Assembly: GCA_028343435.1 (NCBI GenBank)
Contig: JAOLYM010000002.1
Location: 30,674 to 94,673, forward strand
Source of the DNA: Candidatus Nitrosopelagicus sp.
GTDB lineage: Archaea; Thermoproteota; Nitrososphaeria; Nitrososphaerales; Nitrosopumilaceae
Direction: 5' to 3'
DNA: 64,000 nt
In this document: one piece after another, positions 27,971-37,630 of the stretch
Layout of the letters: each line of letters starts with the position of its first letter
How positions within the stretch are numbered: position 1 is the stretch's first letter
Program-made: the position numbers and the translations under genes
Notes under the pieces: model-generated
What the model saw: the letters and a program-made list of their open reading frames with translations, nothing else
Told to the model about the DNA's origin: nothing
Databases searched by the model: none

Positions 27971-28981
27971 ATGGTTAATCTTGGAAACGATGAAATTGTA
28001 AAGTATCCTTTTCTAACCGAAGCTGGAAAATATCTAAATGATCTGGGATTCTCATTAGAGCAATTTGGAACCGATCCCGATCTAAAAAAAATTGTTGATA
28101 ATGCTTTTGAAAGAATTATCACTTCGTCAGAAGGAAGAATCTTCAAATCTGATCCATCGTCTAATAATTCTGCATTGCCTTTAGAGATATTCTCATTCTT
28201 GATTGCTGTAATTTTACTAAAGCTATCTGGAATGAATACCTTGATCAGAAGATTTTCACTAGCAGAAGCTCGTCGTGCAGAAAAATTTCTTGAAAAAGAT
28301 TTAATGAATCATCAAGATATTACAAAAGCAAAACTTTCACTTCAAATACTTCAAGAATTATTTTCTGTAACTGTAGAAAAAATAGATGAAGAATTTACAA
28401 TTTTAGTGAGTGATTATCTAAAACACTCTATTAATTTTCATGAGCGTGAATGGAAATTAATTAATCGTAAGGTCACAAATGGAAAGGTTCACCTCACACC
28501 ACATGAAACCGTAAGATTAGTTAGAAAAGAACTTGACAGACATATCTACACAAAAATCAATTCATCATCAACTCCTGAAATGATAATTGGATTTGAGACA
28601 TATGTTGATAAACTAAAACAACTTGCAAAAAAATTCGAAGTAAAAACAGTAGAGTCAAAGGAATTTCCTCCATGCATAAAGCATGCAATAGAAGTTTTAG
28701 AAAAAGGAGAAAACTTACCACACTCCGGAAGATTCCTACTTGCAACTTTTCTCTTAAACAAAGGGCAGACTGTTGAACAAATTGCACCTTTATTCAAAAA
28801 TGCACCAGACTATAATCCAAAAGTTACAATTTATCAACTGAATCAACTTTCTGGTATATCTGGTACTACCGAATACAAATCTCCGTCATGTGAAAAAGTA
28901 AAAAGCCAAAATCTTTGTTTTCCTGTTCCTGCATGTGATACAATAATCAATCCTCTTCAATTCGGGAGAAAAAGAGTATGA
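27971..28981 (+). CDS. priL: DNA primase large subunit
   Basis: 336 residues from the ATG at 27971; TTTTTAAAC at 27942-27950 sets the leaderless start rather than the open ATG at 27932. The C-terminal iron-sulfur region is visible: PPCIKHA, then SPSCEKVKSQNLCF and VPACD give the four cysteines. It forms the archaeal/eukaryal primase with PriS, which overlaps by four bases. Confidence 0.92.
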   Translation: MVNLGNDEIVKYPFLTEAGKYLNDLGFSLEQFGTDPDLKKIVDNAFERIITSSEGRIFKSDPSSNNSALPLEIFSFLIAVILLKLSGMNTLIRRFSLAEARRAEKFLEKDLMNHQDITKAKLSLQILQELFSVTVEKIDEEFTILVSDYLKHSINFHEREWKLINRKVTNGKVHLTPHETVRLVRKELDRHIYTKINSSSTPEMIIGFETYVDKLKQLAKKFEVKTVESKEFPPCIKHAIEVLEKGENLPHSGRFLLATFLLNKGQTVEQIAPLFKNAPDYNPKVTIYQLNQLSGISGTTEYKSPSCEKVKSQNLCFPVPACDTIINPLQFGRKRV

Positions 28982-30099
28982 ATGGAAAAGATGTTACATT
29001 TTTAGAAGATACATTCAAAAAATTTTATTTTGAACATTTTGATCTTTTACACGTACCTGATGATCCTAATCAAAGAGAATTTGGTTACCAAAGATTTAAC
29101 GGAGGAATGAATAGACACATTTCATTAAAATCAGATAAAGAACTCCACTTACTTTTAATGCAAAACAAACCTTCTGATGTTTATTGTTCTAATGCACGAT
29201 ACATGTTCCCAAATTTACCAATGTCTGAAAAAGATTGGCAAAATGCAGAGCTAATTTTTGATATTGACGCAAAAGATCTAAGAAAAGAACATCCCAAAAA
29301 TAACACACTAATCAAATGCTCTGAGTGTAATGAAATTTCTGAACTTGGTGAATCATGTCCTAAATGTAATTCGACAAAACTTTTGTTTACCACACTAACA
29401 TGTGACGACTGTATAAAATCAACAAAAGATGAGGTTTTAAAACTAAATAAAATTCTCATAGATGATTTAGGAATTAATGAAGAAAATATCAAGATCTTTT
29501 TTTCTGGAAACGAGGGATTTCATATCTATGTTCATAAATCTGAATACGAGAATGTTGGTTCTAGAGAACGAGCAGAACTTTCTGACTACATAATGTTTCG
29601 TGGTGGTATTCCTGAAACGTTTGGATTCAGAAAATTTAACACAAACAAATCATCTCTTCCAAAATTTGATGATGTTGGATGGAATGGAAGACTTGCAAAG
29701 CATTTGTTTCAAACAAAATCAAACCGCTCAAAAATTTCCCAACAAATACTCTCTGGTGGCTATGCGTTGTTTCAAAAAAAGTTAGAAGACTTTAGAGATT
29801 CAATTGGAATAAAAATTGATCCAAATGTCACACAAGATATTCATAGAATTTTTAGATTACCTGGTTCCATTAACAGCAAGAGTGGTCTTACGAAAATTTT
29901 CGTAGAGGATCTGAAAAAATTTGATCCATATACTGATGCATGCTTTATTGATGATGAAGAAATAGAAGTTGCAGCAAATTGTCCGATCGAGTTTTCATTA
30001 AAGAAGAAAAAATTTGGACCATTTAAGAATGAACAAGTATCTGTACCAAAGTTTGCAGCAGTCTATATGATGTGTAAAGGCATAGCATCAAGCGTATAA
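28978..30099 (+). CDS. priS: DNA primase catalytic subunit
   Basis: 373 residues. ELIFDIDAKD at 91-100 gives the catalytic Asp95 and Asp97. FFSGNEGFHIYVH is the second conserved block; RIFRLPGSINSKSGL near 290 is the third. A zinc knuckle uses Cys114, Cys117, Cys127 and Cys130. Synthesises RNA/DNA primers at replication forks. Translationally coupled to priL. Confidence 0.95.
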   Translation: MNGKDVTFLEDTFKKFYFEHFDLLHVPDDPNQREFGYQRFNGGMNRHISLKSDKELHLLLMQNKPSDVYCSNARYMFPNLPMSEKDWQNAELIFDIDAKDLRKEHPKNNTLIKCSECNEISELGESCPKCNSTKLLFTTLTCDDCIKSTKDEVLKLNKILIDDLGINEENIKIFFSGNEGFHIYVHKSEYENVGSRERAELSDYIMFRGGIPETFGFRKFNTNKSSLPKFDDVGWNGRLAKHLFQTKSNRSKISQQILSGGYALFQKKLEDFRDSIGIKIDPNVTQDIHRIFRLPGSINSKSGLTKIFVEDLKKFDPYTDACFIDDEEIEVAANCPIEFSLKKKKFGPFKNEQVSVPKFAAVYMMCKGIASSV

Positions 30100-30162
30100 T
30101 CTAAGATTTTTTGTAATTCTACCAATAAGGTATTAATTTAATGAAAATCGAGTTTATTCAAC

Positions 30163-33015
30163 TTGTACAGCGCCAAAAATGAAGACAGTAGTCAACCACC
30201 ACCAGATGCTGGCAAATTTATCAAAATTGGTATTATTGCATTAATCGGAATTATAATTTTTGCATTGGCTGGAAATCAAGCTGTAGTTTTGTCAATGAAT
30301 GTGACAGAATTTGCTGATGTATTTACAAAACCACTAATGTTTGCATTGATAGGTGGAGTTACTCTTGCAAGTATAGCATTACTTCGAGTTAACGTAGTTG
30401 GTAGATCATCAATTTTCTGGTTTGCCATAACTAGCGTAATCAACATGATGAACCGTGGTCCACAAGATCAAGTTCAACAAACTGTACCAAACTTTTCTGA
30501 ATTCAAATTATCTGGTGTACAATTTGCAATATGGCAAGTTACAAAAATTCTTCTCTTTGGTGCATTCTTTGCAAATCTCATGTTTGGATTTGGTTTACTC
30601 TACATGGTAGAAGGAAATGATTTAGGCGTTGAAAATATTACAACACTATTCTCACTTCCATTTGTAACTCCACCAAATGATCCAATGTTTGCAATGGATA
30701 ATGTGACACCAATGATTCCTTCGCTTCTAATTATAATTCCACCAATCATTGGAGCGATTGGACTTCGTTTAATCCTCTTTGTAGGAATTCATTACATAAT
30801 CAAAGTTGTTACACTCTACCTACATGATACGAAAGAAGGAAAACCAAGATATCTTAACTACATGGCCACAATTGAGGCTGTAATTGGAATAGGAATAATC
30901 TGGGCTGCCTTTAACATGTTCTTTACAGATACTATTGATTATAACACTAGATATGCAATAGGTGGAACTTTTGTTGTAGGATTTGCATTAATTGCATTTT
31001 CAATCTTTGATAGAATGCGTGCACGTGTTTTAACACACATGTTCAAACGTGATGTATACATTCGTGTTGCAGCAATCATTGCCATTGCTCTCATCGTAGG
31101 AATTGCAATGGGTGTAAACAACAGTGTTGCAGATGCAAAAAAGATTGAATATCTTGGACCATACACTGCACAACAAATTGGTGTTAATCGTCATCTTGCA
31201 GAACTTGATTTGATTAATGAAAATACTCACGAAGTACAAATTACATCTGTTAATCCAAACGTAATTGATTCTTACATTGACGCTAATGAAGATGTACTAA
31301 GTAAGATTCGTGTATGGGACTGGAACGCCGCATTTGCAAAATTAAAACCAGAGATTGGTCTTATTCCTTATGTAGACTTTGAAGATAATGATATTTTGAG
31401 ATTTGACGATAAACTTTACTGGACTGCATCAATGAAACCAATACTTCCTTCATCTGTAAGCCTTGAAAATCAATGGTATAACGAACATTTAGTATACACA
31501 CACGTGCCTGATGGATTTCTTACACTAGAAGCAACAGAAGGAAAAATTGTTGATAGTTCTGAATTATTCCAACAAAGATCAATTTACTATGGTGAAGGTG
31601 GATTGTTAGATGAAACCTGGTCTGGTTACCCCGTAAATCGTGAAACAAGTGCAGAGCTTAATGGTGCAAAATATGATGGAATGGGAGGAGTTGACGTACC
31701 ACCACCACTCTCATGGATCTTCGAACCAAACTTTATCCTATCTTACCCTGGAGAATCACTTCACATTATGAGATACAAAGATGTCAACGATAGAATGCAA
31801 ACACTTTATCCTTATTTCTTGTATAACATGTTTGGAAAAGAACTAGATTCCTATCCTGTAACTGATGGTACTAACACATATTGGCTTGTTCCATTAATTG
31901 TTGGATTTGATACACGTGATGTTCCATATTCTGCTGGAAATCCATATCTTAGATTAGCAGGATTTGCACTTGTTGATACATACAATGGTAACATTGATCT
32001 GATAAAAAATGGTGATGACTTTTTCTCAAACATGCTGATGGCACAATATGATGATCAAATAATTGATACACCTGCATGGCTAGAAGAACAAATTCGTTAT
32101 CCAGAGGAATTATTCAACTGGAAAACAGAAATGTACAACATTTACCATGTAACTGATGTTGAAACATTCATTCAAGCAAACGAGTTTTATGAAATTCCTA
32201 GAGGACTTGATACATATTACATTCAAGCAAAACCACCTGGATTTGAAGAAACTGAATTCATCGGACTCTTATCATTAGAACTTCGTGGTTCACAAGGACG
32301 TAACTTGGCAGGATACATGATTGTAGAAAATGATATGGATAAACTTGGTAAGATGACCTTCTATGAAGTTCCATTAGATTCTGAAACAAAACTTTTGGGA
32401 CCAACTTCAGTAAGAGAAGCACTTGACCGTGATCCTGACTTTGCACAACTCAAAACCTTGTTGAGAAACCCAAGAATTGGTGATAATATTTTGTATCGTG
32501 TAGGAGATCAAGATACTTACTTTATTCCGGTATACACTGCAGGAGCCGGTGGTTCTGTAGCACAATTAGGTACTATCGCTGCAGTAGGTGCTGGATTTAC
32601 AGGAGAGTATTATGTTGGTTTAGGCGATACACAAGAAGATGCATTTGAAGCATATCTACAAAAGCTATCTGGCGTTGTCTCTACTAGTAAAACTGGTGAA
32701 ACTATAATACAATTAGACAAAGATGAAAGATTTGAAAAAATCATGGAAATGATAAGCAATAGTGGTTTAACAATTACAAAGCCAACTGCAATTCAAATTC
32801 CATTATCATTTGAAGAAGGTGAAATTGTATTCTTTAATGAATCTGATAAAGCCGCAACTGAGGAAATGATTAATGAGTTCATGAGCAAATACGCTACAGG
32901 AACATCTAGAGTATTGATGTGGGAAGAAGATACTTCTCTATACTTTGGAGTAATTAACACTGTAGATGGAATTGCTGAAATTCACTACATCAAGATTCAG
33001 ATTGGAAAAGACTAA
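30163..33015 (+). CDS. UPF0182 family membrane protein
   Basis: 950 residues, TTG start with TATTAATTTA at 30131-30140 as TATA-like box. Seven or so TM helices occupy about 18-320, followed by a very large extracytoplasmic domain of about 600 residues. This is the UPF0182/COG1615 layout; function unknown even in bacteria. The amidotransferase gene starts two bases after the stop, so they are likely coupled. Confidence 0.85.
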   Translation: MYSAKNEDSSQPPPDAGKFIKIGIIALIGIIIFALAGNQAVVLSMNVTEFADVFTKPLMFALIGGVTLASIALLRVNVVGRSSIFWFAITSVINMMNRGPQDQVQQTVPNFSEFKLSGVQFAIWQVTKILLFGAFFANLMFGFGLLYMVEGNDLGVENITTLFSLPFVTPPNDPMFAMDNVTPMIPSLLIIIPPIIGAIGLRLILFVGIHYIIKVVTLYLHDTKEGKPRYLNYMATIEAVIGIGIIWAAFNMFFTDTIDYNTRYAIGGTFVVGFALIAFSIFDRMRARVLTHMFKRDVYIRVAAIIAIALIVGIAMGVNNSVADAKKIEYLGPYTAQQIGVNRHLAELDLINENTHEVQITSVNPNVIDSYIDANEDVLSKIRVWDWNAAFAKLKPEIGLIPYVDFEDNDILRFDDKLYWTASMKPILPSSVSLENQWYNEHLVYTHVPDGFLTLEATEGKIVDSSELFQQRSIYYGEGGLLDETWSGYPVNRETSAELNGAKYDGMGGVDVPPPLSWIFEPNFILSYPGESLHIMRYKDVNDRMQTLYPYFLYNMFGKELDSYPVTDGTNTYWLVPLIVGFDTRDVPYSAGNPYLRLAGFALVDTYNGNIDLIKNGDDFFSNMLMAQYDDQIIDTPAWLEEQIRYPEELFNWKTEMYNIYHVTDVETFIQANEFYEIPRGLDTYYIQAKPPGFEETEFIGLLSLELRGSQGRNLAGYMIVENDMDKLGKMTFYEVPLDSETKLLGPTSVREALDRDPDFAQLKTLLRNPRIGDNILYRVGDQDTYFIPVYTAGAGGSVAQLGTIAAVGAGFTGEYYVGLGDTQEDAFEAYLQKLSGVVSTSKTGETIIQLDKDERFEKIMEMISNSGLTITKPTAIQIPLSFEEGEIVFFNESDKAATEEMINEFMSKYATGTSRVLMWEEDTSLYFGVINTVDGIAEIHYIKIQIGKD

Positions 33016-33017
33016 CC

Positions 33018-33554
33018 GTGCTACTTTTAGTAGATAACGGCTCTGTCTTTACAAAAGATATTTCAAGCACACTTTCAAAATCTGATGTAAAATTTGAGCA
33101 AAAATCATTTGATGAGATTAGTTTAGATGAAATAAGAAATTATGACTCATTTATTTTATCTGGTCGGCGTCAGAACGATCCACAAATGAATGCAAAAAAC
33201 TCGAAGATTATCTTACATGCGGTAAATGAAAAAAAGAAACTCTTGGGAATTTGTTATGGTGCTGAAATTCTAGCTCTTGCATTAGGTGGAACCATACGTA
33301 AATCTTCTGTGATACAAGGTGAACAAGAAATTGTTTCAAATGAAAATGATTTGAGCGATGGAAAAGAAACAGTCTTTGAAAGTCATTCGTATGAAATTTC
33401 TAAACTTGGTAACTCACTTGATTCTATAGCAAAGTCTGAAAATTGTAAAAATGAGATTGTAAAACATAAAGAACTGTCAATTTATGGCACACAGTTTCAT
33501 CCAGAAATGACTAAAGATGGTCAAACAATGATTACCAAATTTACAAAACTTTGA
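33018..33554 (+). CDS. Class I glutamine amidotransferase
   Basis: 178 residues, GTG start. LGICYGAEILA contains the nucleophilic cysteine near residue 79 and YGTQFHPEM the His-Glu pair near 159-161. The length suits a free-standing GMP-synthase-type or anthranilate-type glutaminase subunit. The partner synthetase is not adjacent, so the acceptor reaction is open; GuaA-A is the likeliest. Confidence 0.85.
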   Translation: MLLLVDNGSVFTKDISSTLSKSDVKFEQKSFDEISLDEIRNYDSFILSGRRQNDPQMNAKNSKIILHAVNEKKKLLGICYGAEILALALGGTIRKSSVIQGEQEIVSNENDLSDGKETVFESHSYEISKLGNSLDSIAKSENCKNEIVKHKELSIYGTQFHPEMTKDGQTMITKFTKL

Positions 33555-33586
33555 TGATATTAATATGATAAAATTATCGTATCAAC

Positions 33587-34555
33587 ATGAGTGACGATTC
33601 TGGACATGAACTAGTCTTACCACCAATTTCTGATGATGACAATATTTGCTTACCACTTTCAGTAAATGCAGTAGCCAAGTACTGGAATATTGATCTTCCA
33701 ATCACAGAAGCAAACGAAATTGCATCAAAATATGTAGGAATGAACGGCAGTATCTTAATTGAAGGTATTAATCTTGCAGAACGACATGGACTTTCTAGTT
33801 TAATTTTACACTCTAGTATTACAGAATTAAAACAGGTAATTGATATGGGAATTCCCCCAATTGTAATTTTACCTGGATTGCATGATGTGGTACAACATGC
33901 ATCAGTAATTTCTGGCTATGATGATAATGAAAAAACAATTTTTCATTATGTTCCAGAACAAAAACCATCTGAAGAAGGAATTCAGGTAGGTGTTATACCA
34001 GAAAAAAGATTTGAAAAACTCTGGTCTGAAGATGGATGTTTAATGGTTCTGTTAGGTCCAACTGATATCATATCTACACTCAAGTCTGATCAAAATAAAA
34101 CGAAATCAAATAGACTGTGCTTTGAATCTGAAAAACTTAGTTTACAAAAACAAACAAAGGAAACAATTGACTCATTAGAGAAAGCCATTGAAATTAATCC
34201 AGATAATTCTACAGCATTATGCCTTTTAGGAGGAGTACTAAACGAGCAGAATAATCCAGAATGTGTCTCATACTATGAAAAAAGTCTTGAAAAAAATGAA
34301 AATTGCTATTTGGCTTACCGAGGTCTTGGAAATTTCTATTTAAAAAATCAACAGTTTGATAAATCTGAAGAAAATTATACCAATGCAATTAAAATTAACG
34401 ATAACAGATTTGGTCCTATATACAAAAATCGTGGTTATGTAAGACAACAACAAAATAAAATGGAACAAGCTAAAGAAGACTATCAAAATTATATCAAATT
34501 CACACCAAATGCAAAAGATCGTGGAATGATAGAACGTGCATTAAATGAAATGTAA
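33587..34555 (+). CDS. C39-peptidase-like domain fused to TPR repeats
   Basis: 322 residues. The N-terminal 170 residues resemble a C39/papain-like fold: ICLPLSVNAVAKYW around residue 22 carries the presumed cysteine and VVQHASVISGYD the histidine near 103. About four TPR units (IEINPDNSTALCLLGGV and so on) fill 190-322. No signal peptide, so it is cytoplasmic. Possibly a protein-processing or scaffold protein; catalytic competence not shown. Confidence 0.72.
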   Translation: MSDDSGHELVLPPISDDDNICLPLSVNAVAKYWNIDLPITEANEIASKYVGMNGSILIEGINLAERHGLSSLILHSSITELKQVIDMGIPPIVILPGLHDVVQHASVISGYDDNEKTIFHYVPEQKPSEEGIQVGVIPEKRFEKLWSEDGCLMVLLGPTDIISTLKSDQNKTKSNRLCFESEKLSLQKQTKETIDSLEKAIEINPDNSTALCLLGGVLNEQNNPECVSYYEKSLEKNENCYLAYRGLGNFYLKNQQFDKSEENYTNAIKINDNRFGPIYKNRGYVRQQQNKMEQAKEDYQNYIKFTPNAKDRGMIERALNEM

Positions 34556-34564
34556 TTAAAATTA

Positions 34565-34741
34565 TTACTGAACTAATTTTTTCTTTTTTACAGGTTTATT
34601 CTGATGTTGAACCAGTATAATTTCTTCTTCTTCTTGCATCTGAATCATTGCTTGCTCAAATAATTCAATTAGATGTTGGCAATTTTTTGATTTTACTTTA
34701 GAATATTCCGAAAAAGTTTCTGCAATTTCATTATAACTCAT
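34565..34741 (-). CDS. Small Glu/Lys-rich protein
   Basis: 58 residues, ATG at 34741. One amphipathic helix (about 2-45) with a run of four glutamates, then a basic KKKK tail. Good start and stop placement and convergent packing with the gene before it support coding. Function unknown. Confidence 0.55.
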   Translation of the reverse strand: MSYNEIAETFSEYSKVKSKNCQHLIELFEQAMIQMQEEEEIILVQHQNKPVKKKKLVQ

Positions 34742-34826
34742 GAAACTACTCTTACTTTATTTTATATAAAATCTTACAATCATATCACTCGATCAGAATT
34801 ATATACTTTGGATTGTTATCAGAGAC

Positions 34827-35003
34827 ATGCTTGATGCAAGATGTCCTGAATGTGAAAATGTCGCAAAAGTAAACGATGAAATTACAAAAGTCACTTGTCC
34901 TCATTGTAAATTTGAGGCATCATATGAAAAATATCTCGAAATTATGAAAGATCAAGCACTTAACATGGCTACTGATTATATTCCTGATAGACCTGGTTTT
35001 TAA
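34827..35003 (+). CDS. Small zinc-ribbon protein
   Basis: 58 residues, ATG at 34827 with TTATATAC at about 34798-34805 as TATA-like box. CPEC at 6-9 and CPHC at 24-27 form a complete zinc ribbon, followed by a short helix. Its stop abuts the stop of another tiny zinc-ribbon gene on the minus strand. Confidence 0.7.
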   Translation: MLDARCPECENVAKVNDEITKVTCPHCKFEASYEKYLEIMKDQALNMATDYIPDRPGF

Positions 35004-35126
35004 TTACCAAACTGATCCTTTATCTGAACAATCCATATGCGATCCACATCTAGGACAGATAAGATGACATGCCTGCACGTCGAGCATTATTTCATTACAT
35101 CTTGGACACTCGACTTTTTCTTTCAT
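35004..35126 (-). CDS. Very small zinc-ribbon protein
   Basis: 40 residues, ATG at 35126. CPRC at 7-10, CPRC at 24-27 and a further cysteine near the end. Convergent with the zinc-ribbon gene at 34827-35003. The larger open frame back to 35384 is only the antisense of the S6e gene. Confidence 0.6.
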   Translation of the reverse strand: MKEKVECPRCNEIMLDVQACHLICPRCGSHMDCSDKGSVW

Positions 35127-35217
35127 ACTTTGTGTACGAGAAAATTGAATTAAAGATTTTTTGCAAATTAAAATTGTCCAAAGGTTAATTAGTAGTTCAC
35201 AAATTTTTGAGATCGCA

Positions 35218-35631
35218 ATGGCTAATTTCAAACTGACAATTTCGGATGTTAAAGGCAAATCTATCACCAAAGAACTCAAAGAAGGAGATGCAAATCCACT
35301 CATGGGTTTAATAGTTGGTGCAGAAACTGATGCTGCAATTGTAGGATTAGCCGGTAAATTGAAAATTACCGGTGGTAGTGACAAGTCAGGCGTTCCAATG
35401 AGAGGAGACCTTCATGGAATGGCAAGAAAACGAGTTTTACTATCAAAAGGAGTTGGACTACAAGATACTGAAAAAGGATTGAGAAAAAGAAAACTTGTCA
35501 GAGGAAATACCGTTTCTGACGAAATTTTCCAAGTAAATTGCAAATATGATGGAGAAATCAAAGATGAAGCACCTCCAGCAGAAACTGAAGCTACAGCAGA
35601 AGACGCACCTAAAGAAGAAACTAAAAAATAA
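35218..35631 (+). CDS. rps6e: Ribosomal protein eS6
   Basis: 137 residues from the ATG at 35218. FKLTISDVKGKS, LIVGAE, LKITGGSDKSGVPMR and RKRKLVRGNTVS are the S6e signatures. An acidic Ala/Glu-rich extension fills the last 25 residues. Small-subunit ribosomal protein shared with eukaryotes. The frame opens at 35161 but those residues are not S6e-like. Confidence 0.95.
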   Translation: MANFKLTISDVKGKSITKELKEGDANPLMGLIVGAETDAAIVGLAGKLKITGGSDKSGVPMRGDLHGMARKRVLLSKGVGLQDTEKGLRKRKLVRGNTVSDEIFQVNCKYDGEIKDEAPPAETEATAEDAPKEETKK

Positions 35632-35672
35632 TCATATCAAGGGTTTTAATTTCTAAATACACACTATCATTA

Positions 35673-37031
35673 TTGAAATACAAAAAGTCACTTTTTGTCT
35701 TTAGACGTGATTATCGTTTAGATGATAACACTGGTTTAATTCAAGCTTGTGAAAATTCTGAAGAAGTTATACCTTGTTTTTTATTTGAAAAAAGTTTGAT
35801 AAATGAAAATAATCCAGTTTTTGCAAAAATGCGTATTAGATTTATGATTGATTCACTAAAAGATTTGTTTGAACAAGCAAAAAATTGTAATATCTTAGTT
35901 AAACAGGATTCTATTTCTTCACTAATCTCATCATCTGTAAAACAAGACAAAATTAATGCTATCTTTATGAACCGAGATAATTCGCCATATGGTAGATTCC
36001 GTGATAATCACTTCAAACTTGTATGTGAAAAAAATAATATTGATTTTGAGGCTTATGGTGATCTTTTATTACGTGATGCAGGTTCTGTTTTAAAACAAGA
36101 TGATACACCTTATCTTGTATTTACTCCATTTTATCGGGCAGCATCTCAGTATAAAGTGAGATCACCACGAAAATTTACTCACAAAAACTTGATCAGTTCA
36201 ACTCAAGACTCTGATAACACAATTTCTAAACTTGAAAAAATAATTCCAGATACTACCGTAATTAAAGGAGGAAGAAAAAATGGTCTTAAAATTTTAGAAA
36301 ATTTTGATGATATTGCAGATTATAATGTACAACGAAACATTCCTTCAAAACCTACATCACAACTTTCTACGCATAATCGTTTTGGAACTGTTTCAATAAG
36401 AGAGGTTTATCAAGCAGCTTCTAAATTTTTTGGAACTGATCATTCATTCATATCTGAATTATACTGGCGAGATTTTTTTTCACATCTAATGTTTCATTTT
36501 CCACACTCACAGAAAAAAGAATTTCAAGAAAAATATCAAGATCTAAAATGGTCTCACAATAAAAAGAAGTTTGAAAAATGGACTGATGGGATTACAGGAT
36601 TTCCTATAGTGGATGCTGGCATGCGTGAACTAAAACAAACGGGCTTCATGCATAATCGATGTAGAATGATTGTTGCATCATTTCTTACAAAGGATCTTCA
36701 ATGTGATTGGAGACTTGGCGAAAGACATTTTGCAAAATATCTGATTGATTATGATCCATGTGTTAATGCAGGTAGCTGGCAATGGTCTGCATCTACTGGT
36801 TGTGATGCTCAACCATATTTCCGAGTCTTTAATCCATGGCTACAACAAAAAAGGTTTGATCCTGAATGTGTATACATAAAAAAATGGGTTCCAGAATTAA
36901 TTGATGTTTCCACAAAAGAGATTCATGAAATTGAAACTAAACCATTGGATACATCAATAAATTATCCTAAACCAATGGTAGTCCACAAAGAGGAATCAGC
37001 TCGTTCAAAAATAATGTTTAAGGTTGTTTAA
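35673..37031 (+). CDS. phr: Deoxyribodipyrimidine photolyase
   Basis: 452 residues, TTG start with TTTTAAT at about 35643-35649 as TATA-like box. The N-terminal antenna domain starts SLFVFRRDYRLDDN; the FAD domain has NRFGTVSIREVY, ELYWRDFFSHL, GFPIVDAGMREL, MHNRCRMIVASFLTKDL and the DYDPCVNAGSWQWSAS block. Repairs UV-induced pyrimidine dimers with light. Distinct from the FeS-type homolog at 41956-43479. Confidence 0.93.
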   Translation: MKYKKSLFVFRRDYRLDDNTGLIQACENSEEVIPCFLFEKSLINENNPVFAKMRIRFMIDSLKDLFEQAKNCNILVKQDSISSLISSSVKQDKINAIFMNRDNSPYGRFRDNHFKLVCEKNNIDFEAYGDLLLRDAGSVLKQDDTPYLVFTPFYRAASQYKVRSPRKFTHKNLISSTQDSDNTISKLEKIIPDTTVIKGGRKNGLKILENFDDIADYNVQRNIPSKPTSQLSTHNRFGTVSIREVYQAASKFFGTDHSFISELYWRDFFSHLMFHFPHSQKKEFQEKYQDLKWSHNKKKFEKWTDGITGFPIVDAGMRELKQTGFMHNRCRMIVASFLTKDLQCDWRLGERHFAKYLIDYDPCVNAGSWQWSASTGCDAQPYFRVFNPWLQQKRFDPECVYIKKWVPELIDVSTKEIHEIETKPLDTSINYPKPMVVHKEESARSKIMFKVV

Positions 37032-37069
37032 TTGCCAAGTCTCAAATATTCTTCCTTGTAATTTTTTAC

Positions 37070-37630
37070 ATGAATCGACTAATTTTTGCCTCAATAGCTA
37101 TAATGGCGGTATATTTTCTAGTTATGGGCATTGTATTTCCAGATACAATGTCATTAACAGAAAAAAAAATAACATCACCATTTTTTGTTACGTCATTAGA
37201 TAACCAATCAATCTCTAGCGGAGAGTCAATTGATCTAATCATTGATTCAGGAGTAACTGGTGGAGATTCTGATATGTTAATACTAATCATTGGTTTTCCT
37301 GACGCAAAATCTTTTGATGAAATAAAAATCAAATCAAGTGAGTTTACACAATCAGCAAAATTTTTTGAGATTGGTGATGAAGTAAAAACATACTATCCTA
37401 GTGATTTTAAAATTGCAGATTACCCTTTATTGCATATTTTTAATATGCCAAATCCAATTAACAAAAAACCAATTTTACAATTAGAAATTTTCCCAGAAAA
37501 TTTAGGTGAATTTAGAATTTTTACTAAAGCAAAATCTGCTCCATTTACTGTAGATTCAATCTTTCCAAAAGGTGGATCAGTAGATGAAGATAATGAATTT
37601 GTAGAAAAAAAGGTGATTATAGTTGAGTGA
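37070..37630 (+). CDS. Membrane-anchored extracytoplasmic protein
   Basis: 186 residues: N-terminal TM/signal anchor (about 4-24), then a beta-rich domain of an Ig-like type. Overlaps the following multi-TM gene by eight bases, so the two are coupled. Family not recognised. Confidence 0.65.
   Translation: MNRLIFASIAIMAVYFLVMGIVFPDTMSLTEKKITSPFFVTSLDNQSISSGESIDLIIDSGVTGGDSDMLILIIGFPDAKSFDEIKIKSSEFTQSAKFFEIGDEVKTYYPSDFKIADYPLLHIFNMPNPINKKPILQLEIFPENLGEFRIFTKAKSAPFTVDSIFPKGGSVDEDNEFVEKKVIIVE

Noticed and set aside
35004-35384. 126-codon minus-strand frame
   Set aside because: Only its last 40 residues look like protein (zinc ribbon from the ATG at 35126); the rest is antisense to rps6e.
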